Shown piece after piece: positions 1-5,899 of a stretch of 7,473 bases of DNA. Position 1 is the first letter of the stretch; every line of letters begins with the position of its first letter. Under the pieces are notes generated by a model. That model ran no database searches, was not told where the DNA came from, and saw only the letters and a list, made by a program, of their open reading frames with translations. Position numbers and translations under genes: made by a program. Source of the DNA: Rhodospirillales bacterium. Lineage in GTDB: Bacteria > Pseudomonadota > Alphaproteobacteria > CACIAM-22H2. The stretch is taken from assembly GCA_016195145.1 (NCBI GenBank), contig JACQAF010000070.1, positions 1 through 7,473 of the forward strand, given 5' to 3'.

Positions 1-1
1 C

Positions 2-157
2 GGCGGCAAGACGATAAAAATCGACCTGGCTGTCGATGGCGGCAATGCTTTTATCGGCAAGGGGAATTTCGAGATGGCCGCGGGCATGGTGGTGGTCGTG
101 TCGTTCACCTTACCGGGCAAGAAAACCGAAAACGCCCGGTTCAGGCCGAAGCTCTAG
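2..157 (+). CDS. C-terminal end of an unrecognised protein (partial, 5' end outside window)
   Basis: This frame is open from the left edge and gives 51 residues before a TAG at 155-157. The residue pattern is protein-like: alternating hydrophobic strands, the segment GNFEMAAGMVVVVSFTLPG, and a basic end (RFRPKL). The other two forward frames are rich in Arg/Trp/Cys and do not look real. The short beta-rich end, with a Phe-x-Met-x-x-Gly pattern before a hydrophobic strand, faintly recalls the last strands of YtkA/FixH-like periplasmic beta-sandwich domains. That is only an impression from 51 residues and I assign no function. The start, length and any signal peptide lie outside the window. No clear terminator follows. 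Confidence 0.6.
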   Translation, partial: GGKTIKIDLAVDGGNAFIGKGNFEMAAGMVVVVSFTLPGKKTENARFRPKL

Positions 158-167
158 CCGGTATAAT
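140..167 (+). promoter_or_regulatory. Possible sigma70-type promoter for the 289-903 gene
   Basis: A perfect TATAAT lies at 162-167, five bases after the stop of the preceding gene. A weak -35 (TTCAGG, 140-145, 3 of 6 consensus bases) sits 16 bases upstream, inside the end of that gene. Transcription from here would give a leader of about 115 bases containing a small hairpin (CGGCA at 187-191 pairing with TGCCG at 207-211). The -10 is convincing in GC-rich DNA, but the -35 is poor. Confidence 0.35.
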
Positions 168-288
168 CCTCGATCGCCGGGCGGGGCGGCATTCTCCTTA
201 TGGGGGTGCCGTTATCGGACTGTTTACGCATCGCGGCCGGGCGCGGACGCGCGGGCGAAGGGCGAATGCAAGAGAAGGGGCGACGCCG

Positions 289-903
289 ATGGAGCAGCTA
301 AGCGCCGTTCTTGCGACGGTTCTGCTCATCGCTAAGGTGCTGGTTGTCCTGGCGATCCCGATCGTCCTGGCGCAATCCGGTTTAGGGCTGCTGAATCGGC
401 TGGCGCGCAAGGAATATTTCGAGATTCCGGCGTTGGGCAACCTGTCGGCGCTGTTTGGCGTATTTTTCGGCCTGGCGCTGATCTACGCCAATTACGATGT
501 TCGCTATTACGATTTTAGCGAACTGTTCCTGCCCGAAAGCGCATGGAATATTTCGCTCTGGCGGTTCCTCGCCGAGCGAGCCAATCCGTTCAATTACGGC
601 GTAGTCCCGGTATTCGGTCGCTTGTTCTCGGACAAGGCCGGTCCGGTGTTCATGCTGCTCGCGTTTTTCAGCGCGCTGCTGCTCGGGCTGATCGGTTTCG
701 TGTCGCACCGGGTCTGGCGCAGCGACCGGCCGCAGGTTTATCGCAGCCTGCTATGCAGCCTCGGCATCGGCGCCTGGGTCACCTATCTGACGATCTATAT
801 CGTCAGCCTGGTTTTCTGGCTGCTCTATTTGCTCAATTTCTGGACCTTCCTGGTCCTTGCCGGCACGTTCCAGCTTTACCGCTCGCAACGCCGCAAAAAA
901 TAA
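289..903 (+). CDS. Polytopic inner-membrane protein of unknown function
   Basis: This 204-residue protein is not one I recognise. The sequence shows about five hydrophobic segments, at residues 7-29, 48-66, 117-140 and 157-195 (the last long enough for two helices). A polar loop rich in aromatic residues (about 67-115, with YANYDVRYYDF and ERANPFNYG) lies between segments two and three. The C-terminus is strongly basic (RSQRRKK) and is probably cytoplasmic by the positive-inside rule. The ATG at 289 is preceded by AAGGGG (275-280) at 8-base spacing, a good ribosome binding site. No catalytic motif, channel signature or transporter signature is visible. The gene converges on the 975-1736 gene with 71 bases between stops. 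Its reality is well supported by composition and RBS; its function is open. Confidence 0.85.
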   Translation: MEQLSAVLATVLLIAKVLVVLAIPIVLAQSGLGLLNRLARKEYFEIPALGNLSALFGVFFGLALIYANYDVRYYDFSELFLPESAWNISLWRFLAERANPFNYGVVPVFGRLFSDKAGPVFMLLAFFSALLLGLIGFVSHRVWRSDRPQVYRSLLCSLGIGAWVTYLTIYIVSLVFWLLYLLNFWTFLVLAGTFQLYRSQRRKK

Positions 904-929
904 GCCCGCCGCCAACGCAAGCGGACCTA

Positions 930-966
930 GGCCGGCGAAGGCGCAGCGCCCGGCTATTCTCCGGCC
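930..966. terminator. Possible hairpin between convergent genes
   Basis: GGCCGG (930-935) can pair with CCGGCC (961-966). Inside it, GGCG (940-943) can pair with CGCC (947-950) across a 3-base loop. An alternative pairing is GCCGG (931-935) with CCGGC (950-954). It sits in the 71 bases between two converging stops, where a two-way terminator would be expected. There is no T-run on either side, so this is weak. Confidence 0.25.
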
Positions 967-974
967 AAACGCAG

Positions 975-1736
975 CTAGAAGCGCGCGGCGATCGACAGGC
1001 GGGACATCCGCGCCATTGCCATCGCGTCGAGCGAGGCGAGAACCCGGTCGGCGGTCAGCCGCGCCCGTGCATCTTTCAGCCACGGCGTCGAGAGACTGGC
1101 GAGCGCGGCCGGAAGCTTCTCGATCTCGCCGATGGCGCCTTCGAGGTCGCCGGCGGCGAGCCGCTGGCGCGCGCTCTGCATAATCGTCGTGGCATGCGTG
1201 TCGCCGCTCAGGCCGACGGTGGCGGCCAGCGCGTGCAGCTGCACGACCGAGGCCGTCTTGACCATGACCTGATCGATCCAGTTTTCACCGCGTCCGAAGG
1301 TTTCAGCGACCAGGACCTGGTTGGTCAGTCCGGCCAGGCGGTCGGTCAATTGCCGCGGCGTCGGCACACCGGTATCGGCGACCGCCGCGATCCCGTCGAG
1401 AGCCCGGCGGGCCTCCGGATCGTTGGCCACGATCTTGCGCACGGTGGTGAATTCGGTGTGAAACGGCGCGGGGCCCGCCAGCGCAGGGCGGAGCTGCGCC
1501 ACGGCCAGCACCAGAACCCGGCCCGATTGCGGGTCGCCGAGAACGCGCGGCGACCACCACGGGGCGGTCAGCGTCGCGGCGATGCTGATCCCCGACACGG
1601 CGATTGCGGTGACGGCGATGACGCGGAGCTTTTCAAGCTCGGATTTAGCGCGCCAGCCGGATTTGGCGACCGGCGGGGCAGCGACGGTTTCGTCGGTTTC
1701 TGCGGGCGTGCCCTTGGAGCGTTTGGAAGAAACCAC
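975..1736 (-). CDS. Short mitofilin-like (COG4223-type) membrane protein lacking the long coiled coil
   Basis: The gene encodes 253 residues. Order: a polar N-terminus (1-37), one membrane helix (about 38-57, ending in TAPWW), then a soluble, probably periplasmic, helical domain. The C-terminal half resembles the conserved end of alphaproteobacterial mitofilin-related proteins (COG4223). The shared features are an LAVAQLRPAL helix (77-86), a PF...E segment, GVPT (123-126), a Trp-containing helix (W153), and the run R.RLAAGDLEGAIGEIEKLP (about 190-209) followed by PWLKDARARL (218-227). Mitofilin/Mic60 proteins shape membranes at cristae, and bacterial relatives are implicated in intracytoplasmic membranes. 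Full-length relatives carry a long coiled coil between helix and C-terminal domain; here only about 20 residues separate them. The start is GTG with GGAGGT (1745-1750 on this strand) at an 8-base spacing; a nearby ATG (1743) is out of frame. It is not beside hem genes, a common location for the full-length member. Confidence 0.7.
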   Translation of the reverse strand: MVSSKRSKGTPAETDETVAAPPVAKSGWRAKSELEKLRVIAVTAIAVSGISIAATLTAPWWSPRVLGDPQSGRVLVLAVAQLRPALAGPAPFHTEFTTVRKIVANDPEARRALDGIAAVADTGVPTPRQLTDRLAGLTNQVLVAETFGRGENWIDQVMVKTASVVQLHALAATVGLSGDTHATTIMQSARQRLAAGDLEGAIGEIEKLPAALASLSTPWLKDARARLTADRVLASLDAMAMARMSRLSIAARF

Positions 1737-1804
1737 GGTGCATGACCTCCGCTTTAAGAACGATTACGCCGAAAAACCTCTAATTCGCTGAACCTTGACG
1801 GTGA

Positions 1805-1821
1805 CGGGAAGGTTATTCCCG
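1805..1821. promoter_or_regulatory. Perfect dyad CGGGAA-N5-TTCCCG, candidate operator
   Basis: CGGGAA (1805-1810) and TTCCCG (1816-1821) are exact inverted copies around GGTTA. The element lies about 69 bases upstream of the GTG of the minus-strand mitofilin-like gene, a plausible place for a dimeric repressor or activator. It could also form a small hairpin in RNA. No regulator is assigned. Confidence 0.35.
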
Positions 1822-2048
1822 GGCGGCGTGCCAGTTGATCGGCGTTGGGTTGAGACTTCGAGCCTGTCGGAGTGCGCCAAAATCGTGGCCCGTCTCTTGA
1901 TCGAGACATACCATGAGTCTTCCGAGAGGGGCAACAGTGCCGCTTGTCGATTCGCGTATCGGACCGTGGGGGCGGCATATGGCGGATTAAAGCACGAAAT
2001 TCGACCGGCTGGCGGCTTGCACGACGGCAGCATCGCAGGCGTCATTGA

Positions 2049-2077
2049 TTGACAGCCTAGGTGGCGTGTGAGATAAC
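2049..2077 (+). promoter_or_regulatory. sigma70-type promoter for the solute-binding protein gene
   Basis: A perfect -35 TTGACA (2049-2054) is followed, after exactly 17 bases, by GATAAC (2072-2077, 4 of 6 matches to TATAAT). The predicted start is near 2084, giving a leader of about 57 bases before the 2141 ATG. The leader is AT-rich compared with the rest of the window. This is the best promoter match seen here. Confidence 0.5.
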
Positions 2078-2140
2078 CAAAAAGGGCAAAACTGCGATTT
2101 TTCAACACGAAAATAAGCCTTTAATCCCGCTGAAGGCCGG

Positions 2141-3364
2141 ATGTGGGGGGTCATGACATTCGCCAGCATAGAGACCGGTAAATTCGATTATCGATGGCTG
2201 CTCGGGACGACGCTTTATGCGGTTGTCGCGGCGGCGGCCGTCATTCCGGCGGGTGCGGCCCGGGCTGCCGAGAGCGCAGTCATGATCGATGTCGAGCGGA
2301 GCGCGCCGTCGCGCCTGCTGGCCGCGACCGTGCAAAACGCCTTTCCGGCCGATTGGCGCATCACGCGCGAAACGGCCGTCAACGATGCCGAAATGCTTTC
2401 CCAGCTCGTGGCTGGCGGCAGCGTCGGCCTGGTACAGCGCGATGTCTATGCCGAGTTCCTGCGGCAAAACCCGACTGCGGCGAACAAGCTCGAATTCTAT
2501 GGCGATTTACCGGCTTGCGTGCTTGCCGTGGTGCGCAGGGGATCGCCCGTCCGGGGCTATGACGACCTCGCCGCCGCGCGCGGCGACGAACCGCTGAGCG
2601 TCGATATCGGCCCGGCCGATGCCGGTACCGCAGCGATGTTTACGGCGTTGCAGCGGATCGATCCGGCCCTCGCCGGGCTGCGGATCGAGCATCGCGGCGG
2701 ATCGCGGGCGTTAAGCCGCGTCGTCGCGGGCCAGACCGACGTGGCGGTTATCGTTACCGATCCGGCGACGCCCGACGATCTGTTTGCCGGAACGATTGCG
2801 GCCGGAACGGTCGAGGTGCTGCCCTTTACCTCGGCGATGCTGGCGAAGGCGTTCGGCGAACGCACCGCACCTTATGCGCTAAAACAGGTCGAGATTGGCG
2901 CGGCTGGCTGGTTTGCCGCGGCACGCAAATACGACACGGCGTGCACGACCTACGGCGCCGCGGTCAACGCCAAGGACGATACGCGCCTGTCCGAGGCGGT
3001 GGCGCGCGCCGTGCTCGGCGGAAGCGTGGCCGCCAGCCGGCCGCCCTTCTGGGGCATTGGCGAGATCATCGCGTCGATGATCGGCGAGGTGCAACGGCTG
3101 GTCGCCAGCATCGGCGAGCAGGGGAATTCCGATATCGTGCTTGCTGCCTATAGCGAGGCGCAGAAATTCGTCGCGGTAGTTAACGAGCCGGGCAAGGTCG
3201 AGGCGATCGGCGGCGGTTTCATCGATGAAATGCAGCGGTTGCTGACCAGCATCGGCGCGTACACCAAGGCGTGGTGGTATGGTCGCCCCCTGGCGCCGGC
3301 CGGGGCGGCGGACGAAAAGCCGAACATTCTCCCTGCGGGAAGCCGCGTGGATAACGTTTCGTGA
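2141..3364 (+). CDS. Exported TAXI/NMT1-like periplasmic solute-binding protein
   Basis: 407 residues. A Sec signal peptide is visible: a basic-containing start, hydrophobic core LLGTTLYAVVAAAAVIP (20-36), and likely cleavage after ARA (40-42). Residues about 50-235 follow the pattern of TAXI-type (TRAP-associated) binding proteins: GGSVGLVQRDVYAEF (92-106), a strand with VVRRGSPVRGYDDL (130-143), VDIGPADAGTAAMF (154-167, in place of the usual GxxxSGT) and AGQTDVAVIVTDP (196-208). TAXI receptors bind small solutes for a TRAP permease, but no permease is in the window, so the ligand and partner are unknown. The C-terminal 140 residues are less familiar and contain a near-duplicated helix (314-325 and 361-372). 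The start is uncertain: ATG 2141 has GAAGG at 4 bases; ATG 2153, in the same frame, would give a slightly shorter signal peptide. It appears monocistronic. Confidence 0.7.
   Translation: MWGVMTFASIETGKFDYRWLLGTTLYAVVAAAAVIPAGAARAAESAVMIDVERSAPSRLLAATVQNAFPADWRITRETAVNDAEMLSQLVAGGSVGLVQRDVYAEFLRQNPTAANKLEFYGDLPACVLAVVRRGSPVRGYDDLAAARGDEPLSVDIGPADAGTAAMFTALQRIDPALAGLRIEHRGGSRALSRVVAGQTDVAVIVTDPATPDDLFAGTIAAGTVEVLPFTSAMLAKAFGERTAPYALKQVEIGAAGWFAAARKYDTACTTYGAAVNAKDDTRLSEAVARAVLGGSVAASRPPFWGIGEIIASMIGEVQRLVASIGEQGNSDIVLAAYSEAQKFVAVVNEPGKVEAIGGGFIDEMQRLLTSIGAYTKAWWYGRPLAPAGAADEKPNILPAGSRVDNVS
3080..3256 (+). repeat. Two copies of a helical IxExQRLxxSIG motif inside the solute-binding protein
   Basis: Residues 314-325 (3080-3115, IGEVQRLVASIG) and 361-372 (3221-3256, IDEMQRLLTSIG) match at 7 of 12 positions with conservative changes at others, 47 residues apart. 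The nucleotide copies are also clearly similar. Both look like amphipathic helices, suggesting a small internal duplication in the C-terminal region. Confidence 0.6.
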
Positions 3365-3501
3365 CCGGCGTGGGCGCAGGGCCGGATTACATACGGTTAT
3401 TCTCGATTTCGGGAGCCGTCATGTCCATAATGCGCCGCCATGGCCGGGTCGCCGGATCGTCAGCGGGTTCCCGATAAACAGCCAAAGCGTTGGAAACAAC
3501 C

Positions 3502-3963
3502 ATGCCAGCCGATCACATGTCGATGGAAGCAAGCTCGCCGGGCTCGGCGAGGGACAAGAAGCGGTTCGCCGACTTCGTGCGGATTCATGGCTTTGATTGC
3601 AAGCTGATCACCCGCGAGGACGAAGTCAGAATCCTCAAGGAAGGGCTGATGCAGTTCGGCATCGACTACGAAGTCGCCAACGGCATCATGCTGAACGTCG
3701 CCTCCGAACGGGGGCTGGCCCTGGAAAGCGACGCCGAGCATCATATCGCCACGTTTCTCGAATTCTACGCCAAGAAGCGCAGCAAGGTGCCGAAGGACAA
3801 GTTCGACGATGCGGTGCAGATCTACACCAAGCTGACCAATGGCTGCCTGCCCGAGGCCGAGGTGAAGAAGCGCGTCAAGCAGGTCATGCTGAAGCGCGGC
3901 TGGCGCGGCAAGCGCACGCGCTGGCTCCATTCCCGTCGCTGGTTCTCGCGCGTCAAGGTCTGA
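3502..3963 (+). CDS. Small basic helical protein, function unknown
   Basis: I do not recognise a named family. From the ATG at 3502 it is 153 residues: a disordered Ser/Met/Ala start (1-17), a mixed helical region (18-90; RFADFVRIHGFD, ITREDEVRILKEGL, then a helix with YEVANGIML), a second helical region (95-130) and a very basic aromatic tail (130-153, with GWRGKRTRW and SRRWFSR). The tail could bind nucleic acid or acidic membrane lipids; this is inference. The acidic-then-hydrophobic helix spacing is loosely like TerB or EF-hand-type helical domains, but no calcium loop is seen. A TTG at 3490 is in frame and would add four residues, but it lacks a ribosome binding site; ATG 3502 has GGAA (3492-3495) at 6 bases. 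A possible -10, CATAAT (3426-3431), lies upstream without a good -35. There are no signal peptide or membrane segments. Confidence 0.8.
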   Translation: MPADHMSMEASSPGSARDKKRFADFVRIHGFDCKLITREDEVRILKEGLMQFGIDYEVANGIMLNVASERGLALESDAEHHIATFLEFYAKKRSKVPKDKFDDAVQIYTKLTNGCLPEAEVKKRVKQVMLKRGWRGKRTRWLHSRRWFSRVKV

Positions 3964-3968
3964 TCGCC

Positions 3969-3995
3969 GGGCGGCCGGCTTCGGCGGGCCCGCCC
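3969..3995 (+). terminator. Very stable C(UUCG)G hairpin just after the 3502-3963 gene
   Basis: The arms GGGCGGCCGGC (3969-3979) and GCGGGCCCGCCC (3984-3995) pair almost fully, with one bulged C and one G-G mismatch. They close on a TTCG loop with the classic C-G closing pair. It starts 5 bases after the stop. No strong T-run follows (CACTCCCCCTTAATAT), so it may act as a 3' stabiliser or a weak or atypical terminator. Confidence 0.55.
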
Positions 3996-4011
3996 CACTC
4001 CCCCTTAATAT

Positions 4012-4043
4012 CCGATTATCGGCTCCGGGCCGCGACGGCGCGG
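4012..4043 (-). terminator. Hairpins just past the DUF6524-type gene
   Basis: Immediately beyond the minus-strand stop is CCGCG (4030-4034) pairing with CGCGG (4039-4043). It is followed by a short CCGA-TTA-TCGG dyad (4012-4022). They occupy the 81-base gap between convergent stops and probably end minus-strand transcription, although there is no U-run. Confidence 0.35.
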
Positions 4044-4044
4044 G

Positions 4045-4476
4045 TCAGAAGATGCGCGTAAGGTCGGTCACGTCGTTGGAATCGGTCTGGCCCGACAGAC
4101 GCTGGCGGACATAGGACCAGGAGAGCCCGACGGCGAGCACGTTGGCCAGCACGATCAGGGCGATGGTGACCATGGTCATGCCGTTGATGCGCTCGACAAA
4201 GCCGATATCGACGATCGCCCAGGTGATCGACCCGAAAAACAGCGTCGCCAGCACGATCCCGATCACCCCGATCGAACGTAGGGTGGCGACCCCGAAGGTC
4301 AGGTACAGGATGATCAGGGACAGGCCGCCCAGGAGCTTGAACGGCCATTGATCGGCGGCCAGCGTGGCGACCCAGTGGTAATAGGAATATCCGCTGGGAT
4401 TATAAGTGGCGAGGACGAGAAACATCGCCGCCAACCAGCGCGCCAGAAAGCCCGAATAGGTGAACAAGCCGTTCAT
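4045..4476 (-). CDS. DUF6524-type four-helix membrane protein
   Basis: The 143-residue protein has four hydrophobic segments, about 8-24, 45-65, 69-92 and 100-122, and a polar C-terminal tail with no charged cluster. The N-terminal stretch FLARWLAAMFLVLATYN (10-26) followed by PSGYSYYHW (27-35) is the hallmark I associate with the DUF6524 family of small inner-membrane proteins; the assignment is from memory of the family pattern. The function of the family is not known to me. The start ATG (4474-4476 on this strand) leads directly into the conserved N-terminus, though the ribosome binding site is weak. It lies downstream of mlaA on the same strand but 158 bases away, with its own candidate promoter (4569-4597), so co-transcription is doubtful. 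It converges with the 3502-3963 gene. Confidence 0.75.
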   Translation of the reverse strand: MNGLFTYSGFLARWLAAMFLVLATYNPSGYSYYHWVATLAADQWPFKLLGGLSLIILYLTFGVATLRSIGVIGIVLATLFFGSITWAIVDIGFVERINGMTMVTIALIVLANVLAVGLSWSYVRQRLSGQTDSNDVTDLTRIF

Positions 4477-4481
4477 TTGCC

Positions 4482-4526
4482 GTTCGTTTTTCCGCTTAAT
4501 GCCCCGCCGGCCAGGTTCGTTTTCCC
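4482..4526 (-). repeat. Direct repeat GGRAAAACGAAC upstream of the DUF6524-type gene
   Basis: Read on the minus strand, GGGAAAACGAACC (4526-4514) and GGAAAAACGAAC (4493-4482) are near-identical copies 33 bases apart, about three helical turns. Both fall in the leader between the candidate promoter and the start codon. They could be a protein-binding pair or chance A-rich similarity. Confidence 0.35.
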
Positions 4527-4530
4527 GAGA

Positions 4531-4558
4531 CCCGGGCGCCGCGTCGCGCCCGCCGGGC
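4531..4558 (-). other. GC-rich hairpin between mlaA and the DUF6524-type gene
   Basis: GGGCGC (4534-4539) pairs exactly with GCGCCC (4546-4551) across a 6-base loop. Flanking CCC (4531-4533) and GGG (4555-4557) extend the stem past a bulge. It may terminate mlaA transcripts or structure the leader of the downstream gene. No T-run is present. Confidence 0.35.
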
Positions 4559-4568
4559 CAACCGCCCT

Positions 4569-4597
4569 AGTATGCGCATTCGCCGGCTATTCGCCAA
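4569..4597 (-). promoter_or_regulatory. Candidate sigma70-type promoter for the DUF6524-type gene
   Basis: On the minus strand TTGGCG (4597-4592) and CATACT (4574-4569) are separated by 17 bases; each matches 4 of 6 consensus bases. The predicted start is near 4562, giving a leader of about 85 bases that contains the hairpin at 4531-4558 and the A-rich direct repeat. Confidence 0.4.
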
Positions 4598-4634
4598 TCC
4601 CCGTGCGGCATTTGCGCCGGCAGCGCGAAAACGG

Positions 4635-5840
4635 TCAATAGACGAAAAGCTGCTCGTCGACGATGGTCTGCTTCTCGCAGTTCATCCGGCGCAGGCGCAG
4701 ATAGACGCTCTTCTGGCCGCTATACGGATCGACCGAGATCGATTCGAGCATCTTCAGCCGATCGCGCACGTCGGCATATTGCACGGTGATGTCGGCGATG
4801 CGGTATGGCCAGTAAATCGGCCCGAGGACGAGATACTGGAGAAAATTGGTGGTAATGCGCGCGGTCGCGTCGCGCACGGTCGCCGGCCCAAGCACTGGCA
4901 GCACGACATATGGCCCCGGCGGAATCCGGTAAACGCAGAGAAGCTCTTCGAGCGTGCGCGGCTTGCGGATAAAGCCGATTTCCGTCGCCGGATCGAGCAG
5001 GCCCGCGAAGCCCAATGTCGTATTGATCGAAAACCGCGCCGTGGCGGTGCCGGCATCGGGGATCTCGCCCTGGAGAAGGCTGCTGGTGATGGTGATCGGT
5101 TCGCGCAGATTGGCGAAGAAATTGGATATGGCGACCTGGACGGGGCGGGACGTTATCGCCTTGTAGACGCGCGAGACCGGGTCGAGGAAAAAGCCGCGCA
5201 TCGTGGTGTTGAACCCGTAGGCCATCCGGTTGGCCGGCTCGTAAGGATCGACCGGGTCGGTGCGCAGAAATAATTCGGAGCGATGCAGGACGACCGGTTC
5301 CGGCTGCTCGAATGTCTGACGATAGGATTGGCGGACGGGGTCGACAACATAGGTTCCAAGCGTGAACCCGATCCGATCGACGGCCGCGCCGGCGGTGGCG
5401 CGGATCTCGTCGATCTCTGCATCCCGATCGGCGCTCGCGGCGGCGGCGCTGAGCCGGGTATAGAGCCGTGCCGTCGGCTCGACGAGGTAACTGTCGGTCA
5501 GCGAAACCGCGCGTTCGGCCAGCGGGCCGACGGTTTCCAGCCAGCCGCCCGGCAGAAAGCCGCCGGTTGTTGGCGCGGCCCCGGTTTTGGGCGGCGACGC
5601 CGTGTCTTTGGTGAGCCCGTCATAGGCCTGCGCCGCTGGGCCGATGACATAGGTTTTTAGCGTCGTGTCGAGGCCGCGCGCGAAGCGGGCGTAAAAAGCA
5701 TCCTGGTCGGTCGCCGAGGAAACCGGGCGCGCCGCTTCGGCCGCAGCCGGCACCGCGTGCCCGGCAAACAGGAGCAGAGCCGCCAATGCCAGGACGGCTT
5801 GGGATACGCTTGACGCAGGATTCGGTCGAAAAAACGGCAT
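4635..5840 (-). CDS. mlaA: MlaA/VacJ-family outer-membrane lipid-asymmetry protein with long N-terminal extension
   Basis: MlaA extracts mislocalised phospholipids from the outer leaflet of the outer membrane for return to the inner membrane by the Mla pathway. The conserved domain occupies residues about 195-385 of 401: DPYEPANRMAYGFN (198-211), FFANLREP (241-248), LLQGEIPDAG (255-264), NTTLGFAGLLDPATEIG (273-289) and GPYVVLPVLGPATVRDA (309-325). The family is usually about 230-270 residues; here about 150 extra residues precede it and carry three copies of a motif also present in the domain. I chose ATG 5840 because it starts a clear signal peptide (hydrophobic 15-30, AxA-type cleavage near 32-34) and has GAAAG at 4 bases. 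The frame stays open upstream to an ATG at 6065, but that part lacks coding character. There is no lipobox cysteine, unlike lipoprotein MlaA of enteric bacteria. No other mla gene is in the window. Confidence 0.92.
   Translation of the reverse strand: MPFFRPNPASSVSQAVLALAALLLFAGHAVPAAAEAARPVSSATDQDAFYARFARGLDTTLKTYVIGPAAQAYDGLTKDTASPPKTGAAPTTGGFLPGGWLETVGPLAERAVSLTDSYLVEPTARLYTRLSAAAASADRDAEIDEIRATAGAAVDRIGFTLGTYVVDPVRQSYRQTFEQPEPVVLHRSELFLRTDPVDPYEPANRMAYGFNTTMRGFFLDPVSRVYKAITSRPVQVAISNFFANLREPITITSSLLQGEIPDAGTATARFSINTTLGFAGLLDPATEIGFIRKPRTLEELLCVYRIPPGPYVVLPVLGPATVRDATARITTNFLQYLVLGPIYWPYRIADITVQYADVRDRLKMLESISVDPYSGQKSVYLRLRRMNCEKQTIVDEQLFVY
5163..5666 (-). repeat. Four copies of a 15-residue MlaA helix motif within MlaA
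   Basis: Residues 59-73 (TTLKTYVIGPAAQAY), 113-127 (SLTDSYLVEPTARLY), 159-173 (FTLGTYVVDPVRQSY) and 212-226 (TTMRGFFLDPVSRVY) align without gaps, spaced 54, 46 and 53 residues. The consensus is a Tyr/Phe, two hydrophobics, an x-Pro step and a closing Tyr. The fourth copy is the well-conserved MlaA segment; the first three lie in the extension. Confidence 0.75.
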
Positions 5841-5899
5841 GCAACTTTCGGATGTAACGATGATAACGAATGACAGCCAATCCGCCGGATCGGAACCTT

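Larger units (their letters stand above)
1737..2140. other. 404-base non-coding region between divergent genes
   Basis: This stretch is visibly less GC-rich than its surroundings. Open frames here (for example 1795-2052 on plus, 1764-2108 on minus) have no family-like composition and no ribosome binding site. It holds the GGAGGT of the minus-strand gene, a 17-bp dyad at 1805-1821 and a promoter at 2049-2077. An AT-rich leader before the 2141 start contains an ATTTT/AAAAT inverted repeat (about 2096-2113). I see nothing defined between about 1830 and 2040. Confidence 0.6.

Noticed and set aside
543..1745. 400-residue plus-strand open frame
   Set aside because: It runs through the 3' part of the membrane protein gene and antisense to the mitofilin-like gene. 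Its composition is Arg/Gly/Ala/His-rich with no recognisable domain, a shadow of GC-rich coding DNA.
1795..2108. Small open frames on both strands in the 400-base spacer
   Set aside because: There is no ribosome binding site, the composition is not protein-like, and they overlap each other and the promoter region.
3460..3930. 156-residue minus-strand open frame
   Set aside because: It is antisense to the 3502-3963 gene, which has the better composition and ribosome binding site.
950..4596. Similar 13-base words CCGGCTATTCTCC (950s) and CCGGCTATTCGCC (4580s) in two intergenic gaps
   Set aside because: There are only two copies, they differ at one base, they are far apart and no third copy is seen; chance similarity in GC-rich DNA is likely.
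4572..5273. 233-residue plus-strand open frame
   Set aside because: It is antisense to the conserved MlaA domain and has no family-like features.
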